NCBI RefSeq assembly: GCF_003369835.1
Contig: NZ_QPMJ01000004.1
Location: 248,001-312,000 of the forward strand
Reading direction: 5' to 3'
DNA length: 64,000 nucleotides
Source of the DNA: Halorussus rarus
Lineage (GTDB): Archaea; Halobacteriota; Halobacteria; Halobacteriales; Haladaptataceae
Shown here: positions 34,998 through 44,039 of the stretch, piece after piece
Layout of the letters: each line of letters begins with the position of its first letter
How positions within the stretch are numbered: position 1 is the first letter of the stretch
Program-made: the position numbers and the translations under genes
Notes under the pieces: generated by a model
Seen by the model: only the letters and a program-made list of their open reading frames with translations
What the model was told of the DNA's origin: nothing
Databases searched by the model: none

Positions 34998-36248
34998 ATG
35001 GACGTGAACCGCGACCGACTTCGCGAGGACATCGAGCGAAACGCCGCGTTCGGTGAGATCGAGACCGACACCGGCCGGGGTCGCACCGTACTGACCGGCA
35101 CAGCGGCGAACCGACGGGCCCGCGAGTACCTCGTCGAGCGACTGGACGACGCCGGACTCGACGTGCGAACCGATGCGGTGGGTAACGTTGCGGGCCGGTG
35201 GACCCCCAAGAGCGCCGACCCCGACGCCGCCCCGGTCGCGGCCGGAAGTCACCTGGACTCCGTGCCGGAGGGCGGCATCTTCGACGGGCCGCTCGGCGTC
35301 TACGCCGCTCTCGAAGCGGTCCGGACCGTGCAGGACGCCGGCGTCGACCCGGCCCGACCGGTCGAGGTCGTCTCGTTCACCGAGGAGGAGGGCCAGCGGT
35401 TCGCCTCGGGACTGCTCGGGTCGTCGGTGGCGGCGGGCGAGCGGTCGGTCGATGACGCCCTCGCGCTGGAATCCCCCGACGGAACGACGCTCGGTGACGC
35501 GCTCGACGAAATCGGATTCCGGGGAGAGGGTCGCCTCGACGCCGGCGCGTGGGACGCGTGGCTCGAACTCCACGTCGAGCAGAGCGAGCGCCTGGAGGCG
35601 GCGGACGTCCCGGTCGGCGTCGTCACCGCGATCACGGGCATCACCCACTGCGAGGCGTCGATCCGCGGCGAGGCCGACCACGCCGGCGCGACCCCGATGG
35701 GCGACCGGACCGACGCCCTCGCGGCGGCGAGCGAGTTCGTCCTCGACGTCGAGCGGGCCGCCACCGAGGTCGTCGCCGCGGGGAGCGACACCGCGGTCGG
35801 CACCGTCGGCAGCCTCGACGTCTCCCCGAACGCGACAAACGTCGTGCCCGGTGCGGTCGAGGCCGGGGTCGACATCCGCGACGTCGACCGCGACGCGATG
35901 GAGGAACTCGTCCGGCGGGCGCGTCGGAGTCTCGCCCGACTGGAACGCGAGCGGGGGGTCGAGACCGAGTTCCGACGACCCTTCGACCTTCACCCCACGC
36001 CCATGAGCGAGCGAGTGCAGGGCGCCGCCAAGAAGGCAGCCGCGGCAGCCGGCATCGAGACGCTGGACCTCCACTCCGGTGCGGCCCACGACACGATGCA
36101 CGTCGCCGGAGTCACCGACGCCGGGCTGCTGTTCGCACCCTCCCGGGACGGCGTCTCGCACAACCCCCGGGAGTGGACCGACTGGGAGGACTGCGCGACC
36201 GCGACCCGGGTGCTGGCGGGGGCGCTGGCGGACCTGGCGGGTGCGTAG
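34998..36248 (+). CDS. M20-family Zn hydrolase (allantoate amidohydrolase / carbamoylase type)
   Basis: A 416-residue metallohydrolase. Metal ligands and catalytic residues are visible: His85 and nearby Asp in GSHLDSVPEGG, Asp96 in IFDGPLGV, the Glu pair in SFTEEEGQRF (129-131) and ELHVEQ. The C-terminal HSGAAHDTMH is also present. The dimerisation domain lies between about 210 and 330 (ASIRGEADHAGATPMGDR). Relatives hydrolyse N-carbamoyl amino acids, allantoate or ureidoglycolate. No purine-degradation genes are adjacent, so the substrate remains open. It converges on radA with 35 bp between stops. Confidence 0.9.
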   Translation: MDVNRDRLREDIERNAAFGEIETDTGRGRTVLTGTAANRRAREYLVERLDDAGLDVRTDAVGNVAGRWTPKSADPDAAPVAAGSHLDSVPEGGIFDGPLGVYAALEAVRTVQDAGVDPARPVEVVSFTEEEGQRFASGLLGSSVAAGERSVDDALALESPDGTTLGDALDEIGFRGEGRLDAGAWDAWLELHVEQSERLEAADVPVGVVTAITGITHCEASIRGEADHAGATPMGDRTDALAAASEFVLDVERAATEVVAAGSDTAVGTVGSLDVSPNATNVVPGAVEAGVDIRDVDRDAMEELVRRARRSLARLERERGVETEFRRPFDLHPTPMSERVQGAAKKAAAAAGIETLDLHSGAAHDTMHVAGVTDAGLLFAPSRDGVSHNPREWTDWEDCATATRVLAGALADLAGA

Positions 36249-36283
36249 GAGACTCTGACTCGAAGTGGGTTACCGGGAGGCCG

Positions 36284-37297
36284 TCACTCGGGTTTCAGCC
36301 CGGCGCCTTCGACGCGCATGACGGCCTCGCCGTCGGCGAGGTTCGGCGCGTCGACGAGCCGGACGACCCGCTTGTCGCCCTTCGACTGCCGGAGGTAGAT
36401 GCGGAACGTCGAGGCGTGGCCCAGGATGTTGCCGCCGACGGGCTTGGTGGGGTCGCCGAAGAACGAGTCGGGGTTCGACTGGACCTGGTTAGTGACGAGC
36501 ACCGCGGCGTTGTGGAGGCTGCCGAGTCGGACGAGGTCGTGGAGGTGCTTGTTGAGCTTCTGCTGGCGCTCGGCGAGCTCGCCCCGGCCGACGTACTCCG
36601 CGCGGAAGTGGGCCGTCAGCGAGTCGACGCAGACCAGCCTGACGGGCCACTCGGTGTTCTGGTTGTCCCTGATCAGTTCCTCGGCCTTCTCCGCGAGGAG
36701 CATCTGGTGGTTGGAGTTGAACGCCTTGGCGACGTGGATGCCGTCGAGGACCGATTCGACCTGGTCGTCCTCCGAGCGGACCTGGTGGAGGCCCATCGCG
36801 GCATGCTTGACCTCGTCGTCGAGCCCCCGGACCATGTCGTCGATGCGCTCCGGACGGAACGTGTCCTCGGAGTCGACGAACAGCGCGGACCCCTCGAGGC
36901 CGCCGTGTTCTCGGGGGAGCTGGACGTTGACCGCGAGCTGGTGGGTGACCTGGGACTTGCCCGTGCCGAACTGGCCGTACACCTCGGTGATCGACTGGGT
37001 CTCGACCCCGCCCCCGAGCATCCCGTCGACCGCCGGAACGTTCCACCGGAGCTTGCCGACCCGGTCGCGGTGGGCCAGTACCTCTGTCCCGGTCTCGAAC
37101 CCGCCCACGTCGGCCCGCTCGCGGGCCGCGCGGATGATGTCCGCGGCGTTGGACTCGCCGACGTCGGCGGTGTTCGAGAGCTCGCCCGGGCTCGCCACCG
37201 CGACGGAGACGAACGAGTCGTACCCCGCGTCGCCGAGCTTCTCCGCGGTCGCCGGTCCGACTCCCGGGAGCGTGTCGAGTTTCTCTGTGGCTGCCAT
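36284..37297 (-). CDS. radA: DNA repair and recombination protein RadA
   Basis: A 337-residue archaeal RecA/Rad51 recombinase that forms filaments on single-stranded DNA and drives strand exchange. Residues 5-60 form the helix-hairpin-helix N-terminal domain ([20 protein letters not shown]). The linker leads into the ATPase core with Walker A GQFGTGKS (108-115), Walker [10 protein letters not shown] and the L2-region [16 protein letters not shown]. It lacks an intein. ATG at 37297. It is monocistronic and faces away from the O-methyltransferase gene. Confidence 0.96.
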   Translation of the reverse strand: MAATEKLDTLPGVGPATAEKLGDAGYDSFVSVAVASPGELSNTADVGESNAADIIRAARERADVGGFETGTEVLAHRDRVGKLRWNVPAVDGMLGGGVETQSITEVYGQFGTGKSQVTHQLAVNVQLPREHGGLEGSALFVDSEDTFRPERIDDMVRGLDDEVKHAAMGLHQVRSEDDQVESVLDGIHVAKAFNSNHQMLLAEKAEELIRDNQNTEWPVRLVCVDSLTAHFRAEYVGRGELAERQQKLNKHLHDLVRLGSLHNAAVLVTNQVQSNPDSFFGDPTKPVGGNILGHASTFRIYLRQSKGDKRVVRLVDAPNLADGEAVMRVEGAGLKPE

Positions 37298-37471
37298 CGA
37301 CCGGTGTTGGCGCCGCGAGGAGATAAGCGAGCGTATAGTGGGGAGCGAAAGTGAAGCTGAACGCGGGCCGAGGACCCCAGCGCCGACCGACGCCGGAGTC
37401 CCGCCGAGCGTCGACGGGCGCACGACGCGAGTCCGCGAACAGTTAACTCTCCGACGCGCGACGGTGTGACC

Positions 37472-38140
37472 ATGGAAATACTACCCGAGGAGACCGAGCG
37501 ATTCGTCAGCGCGATGGTGCCCGACCGCGACGACACCCTCCGGGAGATGGAGGCCCACGGCGAGGAGATCGGCTTCCCGACGGTCGGCCCCGAGGTCGGC
37601 GGCTTCCTGCGACTCGCGGCCCGGATGGTCGACGCCGACCGGATCTTCGAGTTCGGGTCGGGGTTCGGCTACTCGGCCTACTGGTTCGCCGCGGCGCTGC
37701 CCGACGACGGGGAGATCGTCCTGACCGAACACGACGCCGACGAGCTCGACCGGGCCCGGGAGTACCTCGCGCGCGGCGGCTACGACGACCTGGCGACCTT
37801 CGAGGACGGCGACGCCCTCGAAACCGTCGAGCGCTACGACGGCCCCTTCGACGTGGTACTGATCGACTGCCAGAAGCGCGCCTACCCCGACGCCTTCGAC
37901 GCGGTCAGCGAGAAGGTCGCCCCGGGCGGCGTGGTCATCGCGGACAACGCGATGGTGAGCGGCGCCCAGGACTTCGATGCCATCCTGTCGATTCTGGAAG
38001 GGAACGAGTCGGGCGACGCCGACGAGGAGACCCGCGGCATCGCCGACTACCTGCTGGCGGTCCGGGACGACCCGGCGTTCGAGACGGTCGCGATTCCCCT
38101 CGGCGAGGGCATCGCGGTGAGTCACCGGACGGAAGCGTAG
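37472..38140 (+). CDS. SAM-dependent O-methyltransferase (COMT-like family 3)
   Basis: A 222-residue class I methyltransferase. The SAM-binding motif I is [13 protein letters not shown], motif [14 protein letters not shown], motif [15 protein letters not shown], with the metal-site DNAMVSG further on. This matches the divalent-metal-dependent COMT family that methylates catechol-like or other hydroxyl acceptors. A GTG six bases upstream could also start, but ATG 37472 gives the typical N-terminus. The substrate is unknown. Confidence 0.88.
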   Translation: MEILPEETERFVSAMVPDRDDTLREMEAHGEEIGFPTVGPEVGGFLRLAARMVDADRIFEFGSGFGYSAYWFAAALPDDGEIVLTEHDADELDRAREYLARGGYDDLATFEDGDALETVERYDGPFDVVLIDCQKRAYPDAFDAVSEKVAPGGVVIADNAMVSGAQDFDAILSILEGNESGDADEETRGIADYLLAVRDDPAFETVAIPLGEGIAVSHRTEA

Positions 38141-38222
38141 ACCGAGACCGACGCCGCACCGGAACGAGAACCGAAATCGCCCGCTTGCGATGCGACGAGT
38201 CGCCCGGTTCGGGAGGAACGAC

Positions 38223-38888
38223 CTATCGCGCCCCGTCGACTCCCGCTTCCGCGTCGAACTGCGCGAAGAACTCCGCCACGAACTGCCAGCGGGACTCGCC
38301 GAGGCGGCGGCCGGGCGTCGTGTGCAGCGCGTCGAGCCGCTCGCGCGTCCACTCCCGGAGGAGCCCGACGTCGGGGGCGTCCGGCGCGTCCACGCCGGCG
38401 GCTGACTCGTCGTCGATGACCGCGTAGGACTCGCCCGAACGTCCGGACCGCTCCCCGACGATGCAGGCCAGCCGGACGATGCCCCGCGCCCCGGCGGCGT
38501 CGAGCTTGTCCGCGTCGAAGAGGAACTTGGCTTCGGGAGTCTCGGGTTCCGGCGAACTCGACCGGATGCTGTGGGCCCGGATGCAGTGTTCGACGGCGTC
38601 GACCCGGTCGGTCGACACCCCTTCGGCCGCGAGGCGGTCCGCGGCCTCGCGCGCGGCCCACTCGTCGTGGTCGGCGATCTCCCCCGTCCGTTCCAGCGGG
38701 CGACCGATGTCGTGCAACCACGCCGCGGCGGCGAGCACACCTCTGTCGACGGTGCGGTCGGACTCGTCCGCAAGTCGAATCGCCACGTCGCGGACGCGTT
38801 CGGCGTGGAACGCGTCGTGGGCCGGGAGGGCGTCGTCGTAGTAGGGCAACGCGAGCCGCCGTGCGAGGGGACCTAACTCCTGAGTCAC
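38223..38888 (-). CDS. HD-domain phosphohydrolase
   Basis: A 221-residue HD-superfamily protein. The metal ligands are His in AHDAFHAERV (24-33), the HD doublet in AAAWLHDIGR (His59-Asp60), His in AVEHCIRAHS and Asp in LFDADKLDA. Such stand-alone HD proteins hydrolyse phosphomonoesters or cyclic nucleotides. The GTG start at 38888 gives a complete domain. It has no clear operon partner; the next gene on this strand lies 113 bp upstream. Confidence 0.85.
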   Translation of the reverse strand: MTQELGPLARRLALPYYDDALPAHDAFHAERVRDVAIRLADESDRTVDRGVLAAAAWLHDIGRPLERTGEIADHDEWAAREAADRLAAEGVSTDRVDAVEHCIRAHSIRSSSPEPETPEAKFLFDADKLDAAGARGIVRLACIVGERSGRSGESYAVIDDESAAGVDAPDAPDVGLLREWTRERLDALHTTPGRRLGESRWQFVAEFFAQFDAEAGVDGAR

Positions 38889-39001
38889 GGGTGGCGGAGA
38901 CGTCGACCCCCGCAGGATTAGTGATTTCGGAACTGTCAGATGAGTGCGACCGCAGTCCGGAAAACCCCGACGTCGGTCAGTTCGTGGCGGAGCCCCGACC
39001 G

Positions 39002-39823
39002 TCAGGCGAGGTGGCGATAGGCCCGGAGGGTGTTGCGGCCGGCCTCGGTGAGCGAGAGGTACTTCCGGCGGCCGACCTTCGCCGTCTCGACGTACCCCTT
39101 CGATTCGAGAGGGTCGACGACGTGGCGGTCGAGCAACCGGTACAGCCCCTTCTCGGTCTCGGCCGACGACTCGGCGACGAACCGGAACTGCTCCTCCCGG
39201 GCGAACGCGACGAGTTCCTTCTTGTTCGCGCCGCGGTACCGACCCCGGGCGCCGGCGTCACCGCCTGGCTCGCCGTCAACCCCCGCCCCGTCACCCCCGG
39301 CGTCGCGCTCGCGGTCGGCGATGAACCGGAGGACGGCGACGTGCATCGCGGAGGGGCTCTCGATAGGGTAGGTCGGCAGCGAGAAGATGCGTTCGACCGC
39401 GTCGTGGAGCGGCTCCGGCGGGACTCGCTCGGCCGCCGGACCGTAGTCGGGCCGGGCGTAGACGGGCGTCGCGCCGGTCGCCATGCAGGCGATCATCCCG
39501 GCGATGGCGGTTATCTTGCTGCCGCCCGAGAGGTTGACGTACACGTCGTCGTCCCCGTGGTCGTCGATGGCGGCCGCGACCGTCCCGAGGGTGTCGTAGA
39601 GGTCGAAGATGTCGCATGCCCGCAGTTCGAGTTCGATCCGCTCGTTGGCCTCCAGCTCCGCGAGAAGTCGGTCGAGATACGGCACCGCTGCCTCGCTGTC
39701 GTCGTAAGCGACCGCGACCACCTTGTCCGCCTTCCACTCGAATATCGGCCGTCGGAGTCGCTCGTACTCGAACCCCAGCGGCACCACCTGCACGCGCTCG
39801 GCGACGGGTGGGTCCTCGTTCAT
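39002..39823 (-). CDS. HFX_2341/DUF6293-type regulator: CARF-like domain plus winged helix
   Basis: A 273-residue protein. Residues 8-150 look like a Rossmann-type ligand-binding domain (VQVVPLGFEYERL at the first strand, YVNLSGGSKITAIAGMIACM at about 95-114). The NLSGGSKI loop resembles the TGGTK loop of CARF domains such as Csa3. Residues about 195-273 form a winged helix (ELVAFAREEQFRFV, GYVETAKVGRRKYLSLT). It may sense a nucleotide and control transcription. No CRISPR-associated gene is nearby. ATG 39823, with a TATA-like element 28 bp upstream, decides the start over GTG 39832. Confidence 0.75.
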   Translation of the reverse strand: MNEDPPVAERVQVVPLGFEYERLRRPIFEWKADKVVAVAYDDSEAAVPYLDRLLAELEANERIELELRACDIFDLYDTLGTVAAAIDDHGDDDVYVNLSGGSKITAIAGMIACMATGATPVYARPDYGPAAERVPPEPLHDAVERIFSLPTYPIESPSAMHVAVLRFIADRERDAGGDGAGVDGEPGGDAGARGRYRGANKKELVAFAREEQFRFVAESSAETEKGLYRLLDRHVVDPLESKGYVETAKVGRRKYLSLTEAGRNTLRAYRHLA

Positions 39824-39845
39824 GGTCCCCACTCCCGCGACATCG

Positions 39846-39857
39846 GTAAAAATAGTA
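39846..39857 (-). promoter_or_regulatory. TATA-like element of the CARF-like regulator
   Basis: Reading leftward, ACTATTTTTACC is centred about 28 bp before the ATG at 39823, the leaderless spacing. Confidence 0.55.
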
Positions 39858-39935
39858 CGGGAACACCGTTACGGTCCCGACCGTGTCTCCGCCTGGACGT
39901 TTCGTCCGCATTCCGGCCGCGTCGTCGATACTCGC

Positions 39936-40862
39936 TCACCGGTCGCCCGAGCCCAGTTGGACGAGCAACGCGCCGGCGGCGACGGCGAGGATACCGCCGG
40001 CCTCGTGGACCCGGATCTGCTCGCCGAGGAACAGCCACCCGAGCACGGCGACCTGGACGAGCATCGTGTTGTTGATCGCGCTCGACTCCACCGCCGAGAG
40101 CGTCCGCAGCGTCCTGTTCCAGAGGGTGAACGCGCCGGCCGTGTTGACGACCGCGAGCCACGCGACGATTCCCCAGGCCCGAATCGGGAGCGCCGGAAGA
40201 CCCTGCACCGCGACGCCGACCGCCAACAGCACTCCGGCCCCGATGCCCATGCTAACCGTCGTTACCGCCACCGGCGAGAGCGGCCCATCGCGGTTGACCC
40301 GGCGGCCGACGAGCGACCCGGCGGCGTTCCCGGCCAGTCCGACGCTCATCACCGCCAGCCCGAACCCGGAGCCGAGCGGGCCGGCCCACGGGCGGAAGTA
40401 GAGCCCGGCGCCGCCGAGCAGCGCCGCCAGGCCGACCCACTGGCGGCCGGTCGGTCGCTCGGCGGCCACCGAAACCCCGGCGAGCGCGACCGCGACCGGC
40501 GTGAACGTCAGCACCAGGCTCACCGTGGCCGACCGGAGGTGACCGAGCGCGACGAACTGCGCGCCCTGTGTCACCGCGTACAGCAGCAGTCCGAGCGCGA
40601 CCAGCAGCGCCCACTCCGACCGGTCGGCCCGCCGGACCGCCCGGTGGTGGCCCCGGCGGACGAACGACGGCACGAGGACGACCGCGGCGAGGCCGTACCG
40701 CAGGCCCGCGAACGTCAGCGCGGGGATGTCGTCGAGGCCGACGTGGATGAGCACGTACGACGACGACCAGAGGAACGTGACGAACAGGGCTTCCAGCGCG
40801 GCGCGCGTGTGAGGAGATACCGACGGAACTGCGCGACCGACGACGTCCGACCACTCGACCAT
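39936..40862 (-). CDS. EamA/DMT-family transporter
   Basis: A 308-residue protein with ten hydrophobic helices arranged as two EamA repeats. The first repeat begins FVTFLWSSSYVLIHVGLDDI and the second near LAVMSVGLAGNAAGS. Both repeats keep the Pro/Gly-rich helix ends seen in this drug/metabolite exporter superfamily. It exports a small metabolite or amino acid that cannot be predicted. Its ATG lies 87 bp downstream, in the direction of reading, of the SDR gene's stop. Confidence 0.9.
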   Translation of the reverse strand: MVEWSDVVGRAVPSVSPHTRAALEALFVTFLWSSSYVLIHVGLDDIPALTFAGLRYGLAAVVLVPSFVRRGHHRAVRRADRSEWALLVALGLLLYAVTQGAQFVALGHLRSATVSLVLTFTPVAVALAGVSVAAERPTGRQWVGLAALLGGAGLYFRPWAGPLGSGFGLAVMSVGLAGNAAGSLVGRRVNRDGPLSPVAVTTVSMGIGAGVLLAVGVAVQGLPALPIRAWGIVAWLAVVNTAGAFTLWNRTLRTLSAVESSAINNTMLVQVAVLGWLFLGEQIRVHEAGGILAVAAGALLVQLGSGDR

Positions 40863-40949
40863 GACCGCAGGTGGCGGTCGATAGACGGTGAAGGTATTTC
40901 CGTTACTTTCGATACTGTCGTTCCCTTCGGCGGCGCTCCCTCGCCGCCC

Positions 40950-41732
40950 TCAACAGACGTGGCCGCCGCCGTCGACCCAGACCGTCTCGCCGGTGACGAA
41001 GGAGGCGTCGTCGCTCGCCAGGAAGAGGTACGCGCCGGCCAGTTCCGCCGGATCGGCGGCTCGGAGCGGGAGGTCGGGGGTCTCGCCCTCGGGCGCCATC
41101 GCCTCGGCCTCCTCGGCCCAGCCCTCGCGGATCTCCGTGGCGACCGGGCCGGGCGCGACCGCGTTGACCCGCACGTCCTCGGACGCGAGTTCGAGCGCGG
41201 CGCTCCGGGTGATCATCCGGACGGCGCCCTTGGTCGCGGCGTAGTGGGAGTGGTCCCACGCCGCCCTTCCCTGGGTGTCCGAGGAGGTGTTGACCACGAC
41301 GCCGGGGTCGCCCCGGTCGATCATGTCGTTGGCGGCGATCTGGGTCCCGAAGAAGGTGCCGCGGGCGTTGACGGCGTGGACCTCCTCGAACTCCTCGGGC
41401 GTGACCTCGCGGAAGCGCCGCTTGGTGTAGACGCCGGCGTTGTTCACCATCACGTCGACGCCGCCGAACTCGCGGGCGGCCTCGACCACGGTGCGTATCT
41501 GGTCGGGGTCCGAGACGTCGGTCTCGACGTACTCGGCCGTCCCGCCGGCGTCGCGGATGCGCTCGTGGGTCGGCGCCGCCTCGTCGGCGGCCTTCGGTTC
41601 CTCGCGCACGTCCGCGACCAGGACGGTCGCGCCGGCGTCGCCGAACGCCAGCGCGACCGCCCGGCCGATGCCGGCGGCCGCGCCCGTGACGACGACGGTG
41701 GAGTCGGAGAAGTCGGGATTCAGCGTTGCCAT
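40950..41732 (-). CDS. Short-chain dehydrogenase/reductase (classical SDR)
   Basis: A 260-residue Rossmann oxidoreductase. The cofactor motif TGAAAGIG lies at 16-23, NNAGV at about 94-98, catalytic Ser in VVNTSSDTQG and Tyr-x3-Lys in HYAATKGAV. The C-terminal FVTGETVWVDGGGHV is standard. The acidic VADVR after strand beta2 suggests preference for NAD(H). An insertion of about nine residues (EEPKAADEA) follows beta2. Substrate unknown. Confidence 0.9.
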   Translation of the reverse strand: MATLNPDFSDSTVVVTGAAAGIGRAVALAFGDAGATVLVADVREEPKAADEAAPTHERIRDAGGTAEYVETDVSDPDQIRTVVEAAREFGGVDVMVNNAGVYTKRRFREVTPEEFEEVHAVNARGTFFGTQIAANDMIDRGDPGVVVNTSSDTQGRAAWDHSHYAATKGAVRMITRSAALELASEDVRVNAVAPGPVATEIREGWAEEAEAMAPEGETPDLPLRAADPAELAGAYLFLASDDASFVTGETVWVDGGGHVC

Positions 41733-41801
41733 TCCGTGTGGGTCAAAGCGGCGCCGGCCCGTAACGGCGTCGGCTTCCGAAACGGCCGCTCGTCGCCCGC
41801 C

Positions 41802-42197
41802 TCACGACATCGCCCAGTCGACGATCCAGCCCATCACGCCCATCGCGAGCATGGCGACGCCCACCGCGGACGTGGTGGGTTCGGGGAAGAAGAACAGGAT
41901 AGCGCCGACGACGATGAAAGTACCGATGAGGCCCTCGTCGAGCCACGACCCGTCGTCATCGTCTGTCTCCGCGGACTCGAGATTCTCGTCACCGTACGCG
42001 TCTTGCTCGGCGTCCACGGCGTCGCCCGAGGGCCAGAGCCCCCAGCCGGACGGGTACAGCGACGAACTGCCGACGCCCGAGGGGAAGAACGTGTCGTCGG
42101 TCGTCTCGTCGGTGTACTGGTCGCGGGCGGGTTCGTCCCCGTGGAGCTCCTCGTAGCTGTCGTCGTACTCGTCGTCGGTGTACGGGTCGTTCGGCAT
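41802..42197 (-). CDS. DUF7312-like small membrane protein
   Basis: A 131-residue protein. The first 80 residues are very acidic and rich in Asp, Tyr and Glu (DPYTDDEYDDSYEELHGDE). Two helices follow (IGTFIVVGAILFFFPEP and AVGVAMLAMGVMGWIVDW). This arrangement is frequent in haloarchaea and its function is unknown. An upstream in-frame start exists at 42239, but ATG 42197 gives MPNDPYTDDEY with typical composition. Confidence 0.75.
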   Translation of the reverse strand: MPNDPYTDDEYDDSYEELHGDEPARDQYTDETTDDTFFPSGVGSSSLYPSGWGLWPSGDAVDAEQDAYGDENLESAETDDDDGSWLDEGLIGTFIVVGAILFFFPEPTTSAVGVAMLAMGVMGWIVDWAMS

Positions 42198-42309
42198 ACC
42201 GGAGAGTTCGGCTCTCACGCGGTTAGGGGCTGTGGCCACGTGACTGCCACGCTACCTTCTTCGCCCCACGGCCACCCGGTGAACCGCTCCGGTCGAACCC
42301 TGGAACACC

Positions 42310-43116
42310 CTATCGTTCACCCTGCCGGCTGCCGGGCTGGGGATCGACGTGGGGTTTCGCCATCAGGTCGTCGAACTGCTGGTCGTCCAGCCACTCCGCC
42401 AGCTTCGACAGCTGCTCGGTCGCGGCCTCGAACAGTCGCTCGCCCTTCTCCGGTGTGGCGTCGGTCTGGTCGCCCAGGACGCCGTTGTCGGTGTTGTCGA
42501 TGGAGTCGTAGAAGTTGCGCGCGCCGTGGACGTAGGCGTCGGTGTCCCCGCCCCAGTCGACCAGCCCGCCGTCGCGGGCGTCCTCCAGCTTCTCGGTCCG
42601 GACGTTCTCGGGGTCGAGGTGCATCATCATCGCGGTCTCCTTCGGACCGCCGTGGGGGCCGTTCACCGCGAAGAGGTCGTCGACCAGGTCCGGGATGGAC
42701 TCGTCCCACATCCACTCGACCGCGTAGGCCACCTCGTCCTCGCGGAGCCGTCGACCGACCTCCCGGAGGTGGGTCTGATTGCCGCCGTGGGCGTTGACGA
42801 ACACGATGCGGTCGATACCGTGGTACGCGAGGTTGCGCGAGAAGCTCTCGACGTAGTCGCGGAACGCGGGCGCGTCGGCCCACATCGTGCCGTGGAACTG
42901 CTTGTGGTGGACGCTGACGCCGACGTTCACGGTCGGGGTGCAGAGGTAGCCCGTCCGGTCGGCCGCCTCGCGGGCCAGCCCCTCCGCGATCATGTGGTCG
43001 GTCGACAGCGGAAGGTGAGGTCCGTGCTGTTCGGTCGACCCCAGCGGGACGACTGCCAGCGACTCCTCGGCAACGTAGTCGCTCAACTCCGGCCAGGTCC
43101 GGTCGGCGAGGTACAT
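42310..43116 (-). CDS. Creatininase-family amidohydrolase
   Basis: A 268-residue protein with the creatininase metal ligands: Glu29 and His31 in PLGSTEQHGPHLPLSTD, Asp40 in the same stretch, and His in VNAHGGNQTHL. A Glu ligand is expected in the VEWMWDE region. Family members include creatinine amidohydrolase, FAPy-pyrimidine hydrolases and the mycofactocin peptidase. Context does not point to one of these; no mycofactocin genes are visible. It stands alone, with its promoter in the 184-bp spacer shared with the HTH gene. Confidence 0.87.
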   Translation of the reverse strand: MYLADRTWPELSDYVAEESLAVVPLGSTEQHGPHLPLSTDHMIAEGLAREAADRTGYLCTPTVNVGVSVHHKQFHGTMWADAPAFRDYVESFSRNLAYHGIDRIVFVNAHGGNQTHLREVGRRLREDEVAYAVEWMWDESIPDLVDDLFAVNGPHGGPKETAMMMHLDPENVRTEKLEDARDGGLVDWGGDTDAYVHGARNFYDSIDNTDNGVLGDQTDATPEKGERLFEAATEQLSKLAEWLDDQQFDDLMAKPHVDPQPGSRQGER

Positions 43117-43266
43117 ACCGATAGGCCGGGGGCGAGCGAGTAAAGTCCTTTCCCGGCAAGCCCCAAGATGAACGCGCCGGAGTCCGGCCCCGCTCGAGAG
43201 TCTGCCCCGGTCGGCGCCCCGTGGTGGTTACCGGTCGGTAACCTCCTTTCACGGGGGTTAGGAAAC

Positions 43267-43274
43267 GTATAATT
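43267..43274 (+). promoter_or_regulatory. TATA box of the small HTH gene
   Basis: GTATAATT is centred about 30 bp upstream of the ATG at 43301, predicting a leaderless transcript. Confidence 0.55.
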
Positions 43275-43300
43275 CCCTGGCGACCCACGCTCGAAACACG

Positions 43301-43582
43301 ATGTCCGACTGCCTCGACGACGACGCCCCGCCGAGCGCGAAGCTGGTCGTGAAGGTACTCGAGTACAGCGACGACCCGCTGACCCAGCAGCAGATAAGCG
43401 ACCGGACCCGGCTCTCGCCACGGACCGTCCGGAGCTCCATCAAGCGCCTCAAGGACCAGAGCGTCATCGACGAGCGCGTCTACATTCCGGACGCTCGCAA
43501 GCAGCTGTACGCGCTCACCGACTCGGTCCAGGAGTGCCTCCAGGCCGGCGAGAGCGGGGCCGAGAGCGCCGAAGCGGTCTGA
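43301..43582 (+). CDS. Small MarR/winged-helix regulator
   Basis: A 93-residue single-domain winged helix: KLVVKVLEYSDDPLTQQQIS, recognition helix LSPRTVRSSIKRLKDQ and a wing VYIPDARKQLYALT. Length and layout match the short MarR-like regulators that are numerous in haloarchaea. The target is unknown. It is divergent from the creatininase gene and could regulate it. Confidence 0.82.
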   Translation: MSDCLDDDAPPSAKLVVKVLEYSDDPLTQQQISDRTRLSPRTVRSSIKRLKDQSVIDERVYIPDARKQLYALTDSVQECLQAGESGAESAEAV

Positions 43583-43693
43583 TTCCGCGCCGACGGTCGC
43601 GGCGCTGCGGTGGAGAACGGAGAAGCGCGAAACCGGCACGCCGCGTTCCGAAGAGTCCGAAACTGCTTCCTTCCGCCCCCGAGACGTTCGGCC

Positions 43694-44002
43694 GTGACCG
43701 AGTACGACAAGCTGGTCCGAGACGGGATTCCCGCGGTAATCCGCGAGAGCGACGAGACGCCCGTGACCCACACCGCAGACGACGAGGAGTATCGCCGCCG
43801 GCTCCGCGAGAAGCTCTGCGAGGAGGCCGCGGAGTTCCGCGAGAGCGCCGACCCTGACGAACTCGCCGACGTGCTGGAAGTGATTGCGGCGATACGCGAC
43901 GCGGAGGGTATCGACGAGACCGAACTGGATCGGCTCCGCGAGGAGAAGGCCGCCGAGCGCGGCCGGTTCGAGGAGGGTGTCGTCCTCGAGCGCGTGGAGT
44001 GA
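43694..44002 (+). CDS. MazG-like/phosphoribosyl-ATP pyrophosphohydrolase-like protein
   Basis: A 102-residue all-alpha NTP pyrophosphatase. The start TEYDKLVRDGIPAVIRE and the metal-binding pattern EKLCEEAAEFRESADPDELAD with DVLEVIAAI fit the stand-alone house-cleaning branch (PRA-PH/MazG clan). It probably hydrolyses aberrant nucleoside triphosphates to the monophosphate and pyrophosphate. GTG start at 43694. The upstream 84 bases in frame look non-coding. Confidence 0.85.
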   Translation: MTEYDKLVRDGIPAVIRESDETPVTHTADDEEYRRRLREKLCEEAAEFRESADPDELADVLEVIAAIRDAEGIDETELDRLREEKAAERGRFEEGVVLERVE

Positions 44003-44039
44003 CGGCGACCGGTTCGACGGACCGTGAACCCCCTCGCGG

